Assembly: GCA_010909165.1 (NCBI GenBank)
Contig: MU008216.1
Coordinates: forward strand, 1-64,000
Reading direction: 5' to 3'
DNA: 64,000 nucleotides
From: Anthoceros angustus
Taxonomy: Eukaryota; Streptophyta; Anthocerotopsida; Anthocerotales; Anthocerotaceae
Both the position numbers and the translations under genes were made by a program. Positions within the stretch are counted from its first letter, which is position 1, and the number at the start of each line of letters is the position of its first letter. Shown here one piece after another: positions 43,832-56,580 of this stretch. The notes beneath the pieces are model-generated. The model was not told the DNA's origin. It searched no databases and saw nothing but the letters and a program-made list of their open reading frames with translations.

Positions 43832-44540
43832 GTGGAAAGTGGGGAAGTGAGGGAGGGGGCACGGCCGGCGAGGTCCGATGCAATGGACATGGCGGTTGGG
43901 GAATGCGATTACCAAGCTGTTCATGGCAAGGGAAAAGGGAAAGGACTACCCCTACAGATCACGACTTCACGGAAGAGGGCCCATAGCGATGAGCAGGGTC
44001 CTCAGAAGAAAAGGAAAAAGTCTAGAACCGATGGGAGCTTAGACGAGAGGGCGGCACCCATAGCAAATGTTCATGTCCCAACGGATGAGGAGAGGTTGGA
44101 AGCAGCGGTGAGAGATGAAGACCCTTTAACCCGTGTAAGGGAATTGGCGTATGCGAAGAAAGTTGTTCCCGAGACAAAGGCCGGTGAAGCCGAGAATCTA
44201 AGGCTGGCCACATATCACCTGCATGATGATACTAAGCTTGACGAAGCATGGACGAATTACTTGGCCCGGGTCATATCGAAAGGGAGAATAGAGGAAGGAG
44301 TATTGCCTCTATTGTGTATGATAGACCCGGCGGAATGCGATAAGGAAGCACTGGAATGGCAACGATTTAGGGCAAAAAAATATGTCATGGGAGTTCTTGG
44401 TGGGAATCACAGAGGGATACACCTCTGCTGAAGATACCTCTGGGGGAGAGGATGAGAAGGAGAAATTCCCATTCGCACATATTTCGTGGTCAGATGAAGA
44501 GGACGACAATCGGAGAGATATTCCCATTCCATCAACCTAT
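43832..44540 (+). pseudogene. ORF with ParB-like GGNHR motif and nuclear-localisation-like stretch
   Basis: 200-codon ORF: basic SRKRAHSDEQ and KKRKKSR, then TKLDEAWTNYLARVISKGRI, EEGVLPLLCMIDPAECDKEA, LEWQRFRAKKYVMGVLGGNH followed by R. A strand leading to G-G-N-H-R resembles the ParB/sulfiredoxin-type motif G-x-H-R, often found with DNA methyltransferases in phages and plasmids. The frame then breaks and an acidic tail follows (SAEDTSGGEDEKEKF, SWSDEEDDN). Domain call is an inference from one motif. Confidence 0.4.
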
Positions 44541-44549
44541 TAGGGTGCT

Positions 44550-47391
44550 ATGGAGTCACAATTGACAACCCGGTGGGAGGAGGATCGGGACCAGAAGGCC
44601 GACGAGGTCGAGGAACAGAAGTAGAGGTGCCGAGCCGGGAGCGACGATCCGACAAACTTTGAGGGTGCGAGGAGGGTGTCTCACGCTTTACCTCGACGAC
44701 CTATTCCGGAATGGGGAATGCGCCAAGGAGAACCAAGACAAATGGAGGAAGGGTTCTAATCACATCCGCGGTGGAAAGAGAGTGGCACGGATGAGGTCAA
44801 GGACGTGGAAGTGTTGAAAGGTCCTTAAGTTTTCGAATGTGATGAATGCATTTGGAAAGGGGTATGAAACAAATTACATGAATTTATCCATGTTTTTGCT
44901 TTTGACGTATATGAAGGGTATACCGAGGGAGTGGGAGCACAAGATTGATCTCGAGCCGGTGTGTCACCGGATACCGCAATACAAGCTAAATCCAAAGTAT
45001 TCACAAGGTAAAAATGGAGCTCTACTTGCGCACATATATATCCTATTGTGACATCGGAGTGGGTAGCCCCAATTGTGGTGGTTCCCAAAAGCGTAAGGGA
45101 AGATACGTCCGCTGTGATTGGAGGAAGTTAAACAAGGTGACCAAAAAGACCATTACCCGCTTCCATTCATAGACAACATAATCGGACTTAGTTGCGGAGA
45201 ATGGTCTACCTGCTCGGATGGGTATTCGGTATAATCACATCTCGTGGAGAGTGATTGGCCACCAACACCCTTCATCGGGAACCTATGCCTACAAACGGAG
45301 TGCGCTCGGATTAACAGGGCACCAGATCCTTCATGCGATGTCAAGATTTTCAAGGAATACCTTAGGGACTTCATGGAGGTCTTCCGATGACTTCGCGTGT
45401 TTGAAAAAAGATCACCTCAACCACCTTCGCAAATGTCTGGAACGGTGTCACAGACTCTAATTGTGTCTACATCCCGAGAAATGTTATTTCGCATGCCGAG
45501 GGTATTTTGTTGGGGCACCGATTGACGGGATAGAGGTCGACCCGGATAAGGTCAAAATCATTACCGCCTCAAGCCACCTACCACATCAAGGAGCTTAGGG
45601 ATTCCTAATGGTAGGCTATTATCAAGGTTTGTGAAGAATTTTTCCAAGGGCAGCTGGCTACGTTTCGCAAGGACCAGAGTGGAATGGACGCAAAACGAGA
45701 GGAGGCCTTCAATGATCTTCGACCACCGATCACAAAGACCCACGCGGGGACCGGATCGAGCAAGAAATTCCACGTGTTTGTAGACGCTTCGCCTATGCAA
45801 TCGGTACCATTCTAAGCCAAAGGGATGACAAGAAGCACGATTATCCAATCTATTATGCAGGCACACCGACGCAGAAGAAGTATACCACCACCGAGAGGGA
45901 GGCGGATGGTGTACTGGTTCGCAAGTTTCAACTATTTGCTATCCCACGAGTTCGTCTTCCATGTGGACCACTTCGCCTCAAACACCGTAAACAAACCGAC
46001 TTCTGACGACGCAGCAAGATGGATCCTACTCAAGAATTCACGCTCACGGTGGAGAGAGGAGGGAGTAAACATGTGAATGCAGATTACATTTCGAGGTGAA
46101 CAGAGGAGGTTACACAGACCAAAACGACGATTTTCCGATGAAGCTTTGTTCGGCGAGTTAGAGGGGGCACACCGAACCATAAGGCGAGGGTAAATGGTGG
46201 CTCGGCAGAAATGAGAAGGGGAGAACGGATACACAAGGCCCACCCACGAGGAGATGATGGAATTCGAAACGGAAAATACCATCGGATCTTTCAAACCCCA
46301 CGGCAAAGGCACTATTCGCTCCGCTTGTACGACGCAAAGACAATCAGTAAATCGGGACCGGATGGGCGGACAAAGTTATGGGTAACAAGGAGCAGTTATC
46401 CGAGTGCCGAGAGATGCACGAGGGGAAGCGGAGGACATTTTGCGCATATCACGTGCAAGAAGGTGCTTGAAACGGGTATGGTGGCAAACCATGCATCGAT
46501 GCTAGGAGTTTGTTAAACGCGATGCTCGCCGAGGGTTGGGAAACCGTCTGCAACCACTCAATGGCCAATGGTTCCGATATTGGCCCGCGCCATTCGAGAA
46601 ATGGGGAATAGATTTGTTGGTCCCATACACCAAAACGAGGACGCGACAAAACCAATACATCCTCGTGGCCACGACTATTGCACGCCAGATGGTGGAAGCC
46701 CAAGCACCGCAGTAGACACACCATGTAGTGGCTGTGTTCCTCTATGAACATATTATCACCGATATGGTCCCTTGAGCTTGTCACAGAGGGTCACATTTCG
46801 TCAACGGTTATATCTCATATGACGATCTACTTCAACGTCGCCACAGAAAACGACTTATAATCCCAAGGCAAATGGCTTAACGGAAAAGGCGAATGGGCTC
46901 TGTGATCCTCAACAAGCTAACGGTGGAATATGCACGATTGGGATCTTAAGCTTCACTCCGCGCCCGGGCATACAGGACTGCAGAGAAAATAACGACGCAA
47001 CAAACACCGTACTACCTCACCTACGGCCATTCTCCCAGAATGCCTATTGAGTTTGAAATTCCCACCGCGATCCGTGAAACTAACCGCATGGCAAGAGGAA
47101 AGTCACCGAACGCCTGGTCGCCTTAAACATACAGGATAGGAATAGCGCTGAGCGCGTGATATTCAAAGCGAAACGGAAAATATGGCATGACAATCGGCGG
47201 AAGCAAGAGTGGTAGTTCCGTGACTTGGCCTCATTGCACAATAGGTATATGCACTTTCCGGAAGCTCCATCTTCGTGGATGGGGCCATACAAAGTTCTCA
47301 AGTCTTCAAGAATGGCTCAAGATAACCGCAAGAGTTAGGGACTCCACCACCAACCCGAGTCAATGGGTGGAGGGTCAAGAAGTATTATAAG
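44550..47391 (+). pseudogene. Ty3/gypsy gag end-pol, heavily decayed
   Basis: Plus-strand pieces in order: FGKGYETNYMNLSMFLLLTY, VCHRIPQYKLNPKYS, TSEWVAPIVVVPK (RT start), TYAYKRSALGLTG, KCLERCHRL, KKFHVFVDAS (RNase H), HEFVFHVDHFA, FEKWGIDLLVPYTKTRTR-like frames near 46597 (integrase), and at the end GPYKVLKSS and VKKYYKL, the usual close of gypsy integrase. Dozens of small indels. Same subfamily as 34226-35601. Confidence 0.8.
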
Positions 47392-47423
47392 TTGGCGGGA
47401 CGCCAACAAATGAGAAGGGAGTA
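47392..47423 (+). other. Probable gypsy polypurine tract
   Basis: AATGAGAAGGGAG lies after the pol end and just before TGTAAACGATCTAG (47424), a sequence shared with copy D (TGTAAGCGATCTAG, minus strand from 63684), so 47424 looks like an LTR start. Confidence 0.5.
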
Positions 47424-50400
47424 TGTAAACGATCTAGTCTGGAAACCTGCTAAAATGTGCCCTGAATTTTTTTTTGTTTTTTTTGAGTGGTGTGAAAATA
47501 AGTCGATTGATAGAGTTGGGGATATTCATAGTAAAAATGTCCTTGGCCTATGGAGTTCTTTTTGTTTTATTGCCTAGGTTAGATAATAAAAAAATGGTCC
47601 GGAATGTTCCTTGGCCCATGGACTCGAATGTTCCACTAAAGGTCTATATATGGATAGGGGGTGGTTATTTGGGGTCCCTAAGGTCGACCCACGAGCCGAA
47701 TGAGTGGGGTTGTGGATTGGGCGGGGAGCGGTCGAGAAGACAAACAGAGTAGGGGAACCAAACTTAACCCTAGGAAAATATGACCAGCGCTCAAACAACG
47801 GAGCGCAACGCCGGGCGGAGCGAGGAGCGGAGGACGAACGGCGGCCGGAGCGAGGTCGCCGAGGAGCCGATTCGAGAGGGGACTGATCGCGGAGAGCGAG
47901 GCGCAACGCGGCGGAGGGCCGCCTCAACCTCACCGTGAAGTCGCAACCCAGTGGAAGGAAGGCGCGGGCGGCGCTGCCGGGGAGGAGGTAGGAACCGAGA
48001 CCGACCTCCCAGAAATTCGCGGCGAGGTGGCACATTTGAGGCGAGACCGGAAGGGAGGATGGCGCCCAAAGCCACCACCGATTGCGCTTGCCCAATGGCC
48101 AAACATGGATCATTGGAAATGGGAGCTGTGAAGGAGTCAAGCTGGGTTTCATGGAAGAGCGGGAATTACAACTGGATCGGTGGAGTGCGCCACACCAAGA
48201 CAAGCAACGCGAGGGATTAGAGCAAAACCGGATTGGGACCGCATTGGTTAGGAAGTGTATGGGCGGCAAGGAGGAGGCGGGGTTTGGTGATGGAACCGAA
48301 AAGAGCACGGCAAGAGCAGCAGCACCGCCCGTTAAAGCGGGCGAATCCGGGAACCCAATGGTTCGACGCGAGATTGGCAACAGCAGCATGGGTCCGCCGA
48401 TGGCTTCGTTTCCGCAAAGACAAGAAGTGTGATTATTTGTCCGACCACTTGCCGTTGTTCCTCCATGAAGTGGCAAGGGGCGAAGATCGATTGGGACGAA
48501 TTCTCTCGAGAAGTTGAGTGAAGAGAGGTTGAACTGATTTCTCCTACCTCTCTAATCTCACCATTCCTAGTCCATCTTTATGCGCATGCTAATGCCCCGC
48601 CAGAGGTAGAAGCCTCCACATGTGGAAGCCTAGGAGGTGAAGTGGAAGGCGGAGGAGCCCAAGGAGGAAATTGAGGAGGAATCGGACGGGAGTCCATGGC
48701 GACAGTGCCTGAGGAAGAGAAGGAAATTCTACCAAAGAAAAGAGAGGAAGACCGGGGTGGCGACCCAAGGTGAAGGTGGACGCCACTGCGTCAACGGTGC
48801 CAAGGCCATGAAAAGCAAAGAAAAGCCAAACGGCTCGAGGTGGCGGAGGAAGAGGCGATCCGAGGAAGACAATTTTGACTGGATGCATGATGAATCACCG
48901 GAGGGTTAGGCTGACCTCGAGCGGACCCTCCTCAAAGATGGGAAGAGATTTTCAAGGGACTCCACCGCAACAGAGGTGGATGCAACCTGGTGAGGGTGCG
49001 CACTTTGTTGGGAAGGAAAGTTCGAGGGATGGCGTCCGGGCCGCCAACAAGTGGAATTGGAGCCGAGACCACGGCGATCCGGGCCCAAGCGGATTTGTTG
49101 GACCAAGCGCTTGGCTCACATGGCCTCAAGGGCGGCGGGAGGAAGTGGTGAAGGCCAGTTTGACGAAGGAGAAGCGCAAGCAATGGAGGAAGACAAGCGG
49201 CCTTAGAGGAGATAAGAATCAAGCTTTGGAGGATTTGTGGTGGCCTGTGGAGAAGGCAGCCATGACGAGTCGCAGGAAGCATGGCTCAAATTAAGGATGC
49301 CCACGAGTCAAACCAGAGATGGTGGAGTTGTTGCAGCCTGTGGAGCGTGAGGCGGCCTCGTGGAGAAGGTCCATAAGCGCGAACGGTATAAACGGAGGGA
49401 TGAGGCACGCCGAAGAAAAGAGAAGGGAAGCGAGGTGGCAGGACACGACCGGGTAGTGGAAGGCCACCGGGAAGGAAGCAAAGAAGGTAGTCAAACACCT
49501 ACCTGGCTGGACCAACGACGGCCGGAGACCACACTCGGTAGTAGCGAAGACCGGGCGGGGCGACAGACGCGACGCGGGCACCCCGCGAGGACATGGACCA
49601 GTGCAACTGTGTAGTCTACGGAGGAGGGGGTAAGCACCTCACAGCAGAGGTCCTATTATGTTGCACATGGATGAGGAAACTTATGCTCGGTCTATATGTG
49701 AATGGAGAACGCGTGCTTAACTTCACCGCCCATGTGCGTGTGGAAATAGGAGGGATGTGTCCTACCCACTGCAAGTGAGGACCAAGTGCATACTTCTACC
49801 ATGCCGAGTGTGGGGATTGGCCCCTATTATGCGCGGAGGCGACTTGGAGGAGTTGAGTGAAGAGGAGGTCCAGCTTGGGTGGATGAGGAACCGTGGTAAT
49901 CCTCAAAATAGGCGGCAATGAAGAGGCGAAGAGGTGGTATGCCCTCACCAGGACGCCCAGCGATGTGAGGTGGAAGTGTGGAAACCCGCCGACCGCGCAA
50001 GGTGAGGGCTCGTGGCGGGCGATGGAGGAAGGGCCAAAGTGACGAAGTCGGGGAGGGCGGATAGCGAGGCACAGGTGGTAGCATCCTAAAGAAATTTGGT
50101 TAGGATGCCCCATCGACCTAGGATCGCTTAGAATTGTGGGCGTGCCCCTTAGCTTTAGGATCCGGAAACTGGGCAGTGCCCACCGATGTATAAGAGGGGC
50201 GACTTTTGCCTCCCCACAGATAACTCGTTGAGATCCCCACGCGCCTGTGGCTGGTTGGAGACGTCCGATTGACGAGGTGGTGCGCGAGACCTAGGGTGGT
50301 CGAGTTGCTCCGCAACGGGGAGGAGGGGTGATGGAGCAATTTTGCCGACAAAGGAGGAGGAAACCAAGGGATTGGCGCGGGCGGTCCGGAGCTTGCTCAA

Positions 50401-51140
50401 CGCCTGCCGTGACGCCCGGGTTCTTTCCTCCTCACCTTGTCCCGCTAGTTGTGTTCAACCGAGAGTGTTTGAGTGGATGGTTGAAGGGCGAATTGAGGAG
50501 AGAGAGAGAGAGAAGAGATCGTGAAGGAGAGATCAATCAGATGCGGTGTGAGATCGGTGGAAGAGAGAAGAGAGCGAGTTGACGAATAAAGGAGAATTGT
50601 GTGTGTGGTTTGAAACTCAAACCGGCTTGCAGGGAAAGTGCACAAGGAAACAACGCTCTGGAAACCGTGGGTGTGGCGCCTTCTGTGTGTGTGTGTGAGG
50701 GATGTGAGGTATCCTAGGAACTTTGGTCCTAGGAATCGAGTGCATGAAGGTGGAGTGCATAACCGATCCGTGAGCAGGGCACGCCGTGATCCGGCGCCGC
50801 CACGTAGATGAGTTGCTAGGGTTTGGTGGGACCCACTGGTGGTTGTAGCAACTACCCTAGTGAGAGTCACCGGTAGTGGCTCGAATGGAATGAGATTTGC
50901 GTCGGAGTTAGATCCGTGGTAGTTGATAAGAGGGTAAGAGTTGAGTAGATAGCGAAGTGGTAGCCCCAGTGTGCTTAGGCAAAGGGTGGTGATAGAATAG
51001 CGCCTCACAAACCATTCCCTTTGGGAGCGAATCCTGTGACTACAACGACATTGAGGGTAAGTGGATCTCACCGGGTGTCCCACACGATCGGATTCTTCAA
51101 CCCACATGGCCGGGCGCGTGCATGGCCATACCGCGCTCAA
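47424..51140 (+). mobile_element. R-S composite repeat, copy B
   Basis: Starts at the probable LTR edge, with promoter 47530-47655. Broken plus-strand frames follow: WPNMDHW-like start, PRRQEV-like QRQEV at 48430, CDYLSDHLP, then a Lys/Arg/Glu-rich helical part at 48640-49500. 49700-50100 matches copy D 61350-61130 inverted. From 50160 to 51140 the S part runs on the minus strand (HRIRSQREWFVRRYS). Two of these composites (B, C) lie head to tail. Confidence 0.65.
47530..47655 (+). promoter_or_regulatory. Shared R-family promoter region, copy B
   Basis: TGTCCTTGGCCTATGG (about 47538-47553) and TTCCTTGGCCCATGGAC (about 47608-47624) precede GGTCTATATATGG (47641-47653). Confidence 0.65.
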
Positions 51141-51654
51141 GGATCATGTAGCCATGGGCGCTTCATGCTTCGGGCTACGCCTACTGGCTGGGCTCAAGGC
51201 TTCGCCATGCATTGACATGCCTCAAGCTGGGCCTCATGGACGGCAAGGCGCCGCTCGGGCAAGACGTGCGCGAAGCATCACCTGCCCGTGCTCAGGCCAT
51301 TCAGTGCTTCTCGCTCACTACCGCGCTGCCTGCGGCTGGGCTTCCGCTGCCGACGCTGGTGACCGGCGGCCGCTGCTGCTACCATGGCTCACCATACTGT
51401 TCTGTTTCCAGACGGTGCCTGCTGGGCTTCCTCATGGCCATGGCCGCGACGAACACTGCACCGCGGCGGCTCAAGGCTCGCCCGCCACGGTCATGCATGT
51501 CCACAAGGCCAGCAGCCCTCGCCACATCCGGATCACCTGCAGAATTCCACGAGCCGCTTACCGCAAATTCAGAAAATTTAGTATCACAACATGTGAAGAC
51601 CACATATACACTAGCCCTCTCAAGTGTCGGATGAACGATTTTTTTGTTTGAGAG
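51141..51654. other. Spacer between composites B and C
   Basis: Frames on both strands (for example 51212-51634 plus) lack any recognisable domain. Confidence 0.35.
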
Positions 51655-51704
51655 TGTTTGTATAGCAAAGTGCTTTGAGAATCGCCTGGTAAGGTCTTTT
51701 ATAC

Positions 51705-51830
51705 GAGAATGGTCCTTGGCCCTTGGGATAATAATTTGTTTTTGAACCTTAGGTTTTTCGAAGGATAGGTAGGTGAGATAGAGTCCTTGGGTTTTGGTGA
51801 TTTTAGAAATAAGAAAGTGTCTATATATGT
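51705..51830 (+). promoter_or_regulatory. Shared R-family promoter region, copy C
   Basis: TGGTCCTTGGCCCTTGGGAT (about 51711-51730) and GAGTCCTTGGGTTTTGG precede GTCTATATATG (about 51820-51830). Confidence 0.6.
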
Positions 51831-54689
51831 TAGGTGCCTACACCACCTTGCGCGCGATCAGCGGGGAGGTAGCAGTTCCACCACGGTGGCGAAGAAGCAG
51901 GGCGTGAGAGTTTACAACCCTAGTGGCGGAGTGGGCGCAGACGGTCGGGCGCGAGAGCGGACACACCCACCGCGAGGTCGAATTCGGGCAGGCGTCGGAG
52001 GCTGAAGCTGGGCGCAGCGCTCGCACGGCGGAGCCTCTGTTCGCTTATTGCGGGTTGGGGGCCAGCGTCGGTCAGGCGGCGGTGGTGGCGGAAGAGAACC
52101 AGTGGCGAGTAGCGAGGAAAAGGCAGGCAAGAGCGCCCGGTGGCAAGTGAGGGGTGTTCCCTTTTCGACCAGCGTTTGCGAGGTTGGGTTCTTTTCAGAA
52201 ACAAGGAGAAAGGAGATGGCGCCCAGCTGCGGCCGAAACACCATGCGGTGGCCCAACATGGACCCTTTGGAAGGTGAGAGGCGACTGGTGAGGCTGGGTG
52301 AATTTATGGAGATGAAATGGTGTTGACGACATTGGTGCAAGAGTGCGCCGGCAATTGAGAACCAAGTTGCAAGAGGGAGGCCATGGCGGGATTTGGGACT
52401 CTTTGAGGCGTATCAGCATCGGAGGATGGAAGCTTGGTAATTGAGAGAAAGAAGACCACGAGGCTGCGGTAGCGCTCATGAAGCTGGGAAGTGAGAGTGA
52501 ACAATGGATGGGTGACTCGCCAACTCGTGTATGCTGCGTGGTGGGATTAGCCAAGTGGATTTTGTGTTTCTGCATCGGAAGTTGGATCATATGGCGGAGA
52601 CTTCCGTCTTTCTTCATGAGGTGGTTAAAGGTACTCAAATCGATTGAGGCGGATGATCTTTGAAAGAGCACTGTGAGGGCGAATTTGCTCTCCCCTTCCC
52701 CTCGACCCTCCTTGATTTCACCTTTTCTAATTCATGTGTTCGCGCATTCCGGGTGTCTAACGGAGTTGGAAGCTGTGTCTGCCCTTCATAGCTGGAAACC
52801 GGTCAGGGAACTCAAGGTAGAGGAGGAGGAGTGTAAGGAAGATTCCGGGAAGGATTCCAGCAGTTGGGAATGCGCCTCCCTAGAAGATTCGGATGAAGGT
52901 GGGGAGGTTTCCAAGGGCAAGAAGCGGGCGGCGGCAGGCAGCAGGGGTCGGCGAAGGGAAGGACGGCCGCGGAAGAGGAACCCACTGACCACACCTAGGG
53001 TCACCAGTCGAAATCGGCGGCGAGGGAGTGAAGGAGGAGAAAATAAAGGAAGCGACAAGTTGTGCCCTCTCGGGTCGAGGAGGTCGTGCCGCTAGGAGAT
53101 TGGAGGCGGATGAGGAAGTTGTGGCAAACCAACCCCTAGAAGAAGAGGGGTTAGTTTCGATAGCCAAGTCATGCGGAGACTCCTTTTGGCGACATTTCAA
53201 CCCGTCCGTGAAGTGGAGGCAGGTGACACCGCTCGTCGGTGTTGTGGAAGGAATGGGCACGGGCCAATTCGAGAATGCGGCCGACTTGACCATGGCTCGA
53301 CGGATCTCCTCGACCAGGCCATGGCTCTCACACAGGCGAGTGTGCAGGCCAGGAAAAGTTGCTCAAGGAGAAGTTGGAGGCACAGGCGAGAACAAGGTGG
53401 CGAGGCGGGGCAGAATAGGCGGCCCTATGCAAGGCACAGGGGCTAAAGGCCATGTCCACCCAGCAGGAGGCCTTAGTGAATCAGGTCAAGGCGCATGCCA
53501 CAATCGAGCTTCAAGATGAGGTCATGAGCCCGAGAACAAATGGAAACAATGGCGCCTGGAGAAATTTGGCGGAGATATAAGCGAGAGAGAGATGAAGCTA
53601 GGGCCGAGTCAAGAGAGGTGGCCAAAGAAGAAGGCGAGCCACGGCAACCTGATGGCAAGCCACCAGTGGAAACTACCACCACGGTGGCCCGACCACCGTC
53701 GCGGAAGGAGGAACCGAGGTGGGGAAGTCACCCAGGAGGCGCTGCAGTGGGGATCGATCCCACGGATTCGGGCGCGGCTCGGGATTGTCCACGGAGGAGA
53801 GGTAAGAACCTCTCTGTAGTCGAAGGCGTATTGTGCTACGTCGGATGAGGATGCTCATGTCCACAGCCACTGCATGGTGGCGGTGCTCACTCTAAATGTG
53901 TATGTGGTTGTTGGGACGGGGAGGCGAAACTATTGGGTGCACATCTTGGCCGCAGGCGTTTACGATGGTTCTTCGAGCAGGGAGGCGGGGCCTACCCCCA
54001 AGTGGTGATCGAGGAAATGGCGAAGCTTGAGGCGTGGAGGGAGGAGCACGCAGTGTGTGTCCGGCGATGAGGAGGCGGAATAAGCCTAGGGCCTATAGGG
54101 CCAGCGCCCATGGAAGGCAGAAGCTGCGGTGTGAGGTGGAGGTTTTGGGGAGAATCGCTCGGATCGGGCGTGGCGGGAGGCGGGCAGGAAGCCTTGAGGC
54201 TAAGCAACCGCAGACCCAGATTTTAGGAGGCCGACATCATAGGCGAGGCTTCTTTTGGGGTAGGGGATAGGATGTTTTGAGGACCGTGGTTAGTTTCTGA
54301 ATTGGTAGGAGCGCTCGTGGTAGTGGGCCATATTTTCTAGACAACCTTTGGTAGGAGTGGTGGAAATCCACGGTGAATGTATAAGAGACCCTTGAGAGTC
54401 TCTCCTAAGACAATTTGTGTGAACTTCCGTGTGTTGAAGCTATCGCGAGGTTGATTGGAGGCGTCGATCGGCATCAAACTCGTTCGATGCACCGCCTTCT
54501 CGTCACAAGAAGGCCGGAAGATCCTGGATGGTCGAGGCGGAGTGGCCAAGCTCACGCTGGGGTGACGGAAGGTGGTGGCCGGAAAGAGGTAGGAATTGCA
54601 GCGGAAGGCCGAGGCGGAGGCTGATCGAAGCAACCCAGGGTTTCTTTCTGATCCCTTTCCCATTGCCGCCACGGTGTGTTTATTCCACT

Positions 54690-54795
54690 AGAGGGGTCTG
54701 TGGCCCAGGAGGGGTCTGTGGCCCAGGAGGGTGGGAGGAGGGGTCTGTGGCCCAAGGAGGGGTCTGTGTGGCCCAAGGAGGGGTCTGTGTGGCGT
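54690..54795. repeat. Short tandem repeat array in S part
   Basis: Units of about 20 bases, GAGGGGTCTGTGGCCCAGGA and variants, four to five in a row. Confidence 0.85.
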
Positions 54796-55236
54796 GAGGC
54801 GAGGAGTTGCATTAGGAAGAAAGGTTCGAAGGTAGATGAGTCTCTGTGAGGGATTGTGAGTGTGTGAGGAAAATCGAATGCGTGAGTGGAAGCGGTGGGA
54901 TCGCGAAATTCCTAGAGGTAGTGAGGTGTATATAGGTGTGATGCCCATAGCCCCAAGGTGCTGAGCCGGTGACAATAGACCCCGACAGGCGGCTGGCGTG
55001 GTGGGACCCGGCTGGTGAACCAGCGTGGTGGCAGTCTACCAGTGGTGGGTTTGGGTAGGGTAGGCTGGAGAAGGTGGGTAGTGGCGAGGGGTAGGTCCAG
55101 AATCCATAGATTCAGAACACCTTGACACAAAACTATTCCCTTGGGATCGAATCCTAGGACTATAACGACATAGAGGGTAAATGTGGCCTCTTTGCGTCTT
55201 CGGATGCAAAAACCCATTCCACACAACACAACCAAA

Positions 55237-55254
55237 CCATGGCTTTGATACCAG
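55237..55254 (-). other. Primer-binding site, minus-strand LTR element
   Basis: Minus strand TGGTATCAAAGCCATGG directly follows the LTR at 55255-55445. One base off the copia site TGGTATCAGAGC. Confidence 0.7.
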
Positions 55255-55445
55255 TTGAAGGATCGTGTGGCAGCCCATGATGGTGGAAAGAGGAGAGGAG
55301 AGGAGGAGGCAAGTGTAACTCTCTCACATTGAGATGAGGCTTGGAGGGTATTTATACCTCCAATAGCTCCTAGGAAGCTCCACAAGAAGCCCTGGAAGGA
55401 GCAAGAAGCTTCCTAATGATTAAGCTTAAACTAATGATATCGACA
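55255..55445 (-). repeat. Short 5' LTR (about 191 bp) of a minus-strand retrotransposon
   Basis: Read on the minus strand it starts TGTCGATATCATTAG, has a TATA box (GGTATAAATACC) and a pyrimidine-rich leader, and ends CCTTCAAC before the primer site. The S part of copy C would then be the leader of this element. Confidence 0.6.
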
Positions 55446-56437
55446 CCTAACTTAGACTAAGTGTATTAGTCTAAGTACATTGGCTTTAATACTTATGGAA
55501 GCCCACCGTATAGCGCAAACACCATCGAGGGGCGAGAGAAGCCCTACTAGAAACTAAGGCACCTATAATGTCATTGCAATTTTATACTTACACTTCCAAA
55601 TTGCAACAAGCTATGTAGGCTTGGTATTAAGTTTGACACTATTCCCTTCTCATTTTGTCACCATCTTAACACACGAACCTGACTCTCTCCCTCATCACCT
55701 CACCCTCCTAAGTACACCCTCTCTCTCACAAGCATTGTTTATGATTTCAAATATATACTATGCAAAGCTGCTTATGTTAGAGTCCTTTGTTACAATTTCA
55801 TGTAACACTTTCCATTTGAAACACTCATTAAGTTAGTTGGCTTGGTGTTAAGTTTGTAATTTTCTTCTCCACCTTTTCTCACCATCTTAACAACATGCAA
55901 GTGGTGCATTGACCTTACACCTCACCATTAAGAGCTTAGCATTAAGTTTGTTGGCTTGGTGTTAAGTTTGTGATTTTCTTCTCCACCTTCTCTCACCATC
56001 TTAACAACTGCCTTTGGTCTCTCCTTTCACCTCACACTCCTAGTTAATGCTCGATGACACCCATTTTATAATTTTTCCTCTTTGTGTTGCAACATGTGAA
56101 TCTCCTCTCACTACTATTTTATTCTTCCCCCCTTGCTTTTCCTACATGACAGTAACCAGGAACTCTATCTCTCTCCTTGTACGTGTCATTCTCTTTCCAT
56201 TTTGCCTCCTTTGCATAGCTATGCATTTATAATCTACCTTCCCTCTTCAATGCACCATTGTGTCCACATCTGGTTTTGTTTTCAAGCTCCACATACACAA
56301 GTGAAACTCTTGTTTTTTACTTGACTATGTATAGTAGGATTCTAGATTATTTATATGTCTATCTATGTATACGGTTTGCAGGCAGACTTGTTGTGTCTAT
56401 TCCTATATATATACGACTGAAACACGTATTTATGTAC

Positions 56438-56440
<3 letters not shown>
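55446..56440. other. AT/CT-rich non-coding DNA with direct repeats
   Basis: A 59-base unit (GTTGGCTTGGTGTTAAGTTT ... CATCTTAACAAC) occurs at 55836-55894 and 55950-56008. CCCTACTAGAAA at 55542-55553 matches the inverted end at 22703-22714. No gene. Confidence 0.6.
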
Positions 56441-56468
<28 letters not shown>

Positions 56469-56526
56469 TGTATGTATGTATGTATGTATGTATGTATGTA
56501 TGTATGTATGTATGTATGTATGTATG

Positions 56527-56560
<34 letters not shown>

Positions 56561-56580
56561 TGTATGTATGTATGTATGTA
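56441..56580. repeat. (TATG)n microsatellite, about 35 units
   Basis: Nearly uninterrupted TGTA repeats over 140 bases with a single TATA slip at about 56528. Confidence 0.97.

Larger units (their letters stand above)
51655..55254 (+). mobile_element. R-S composite repeat, copy C
   Basis: Promoter 51705-51830, then broken frames with RWPNMDPLEGE (52245), HEVVKGTQ (52616), the acidic/basic segment 52820-53090, and METMAPGEIWRRYKRERDEA (53540) leading to PRWGSHPGGA. From about 54330 the S part runs on the minus strand to 55237. Repeats of GAGGGGTCTGTG(TG)GCCCA(A)GGA at 54690-54790 (four to five units) are matched by CTTGGGCCACA repeats at 15740-15800 in copy A. Confidence 0.65.

Noticed and set aside
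47574-48476. 300-codon minus-strand ORF
   Set aside because: A GC-driven antisense frame of the R repeat; the conserved promoter and helical protein are on the plus strand.
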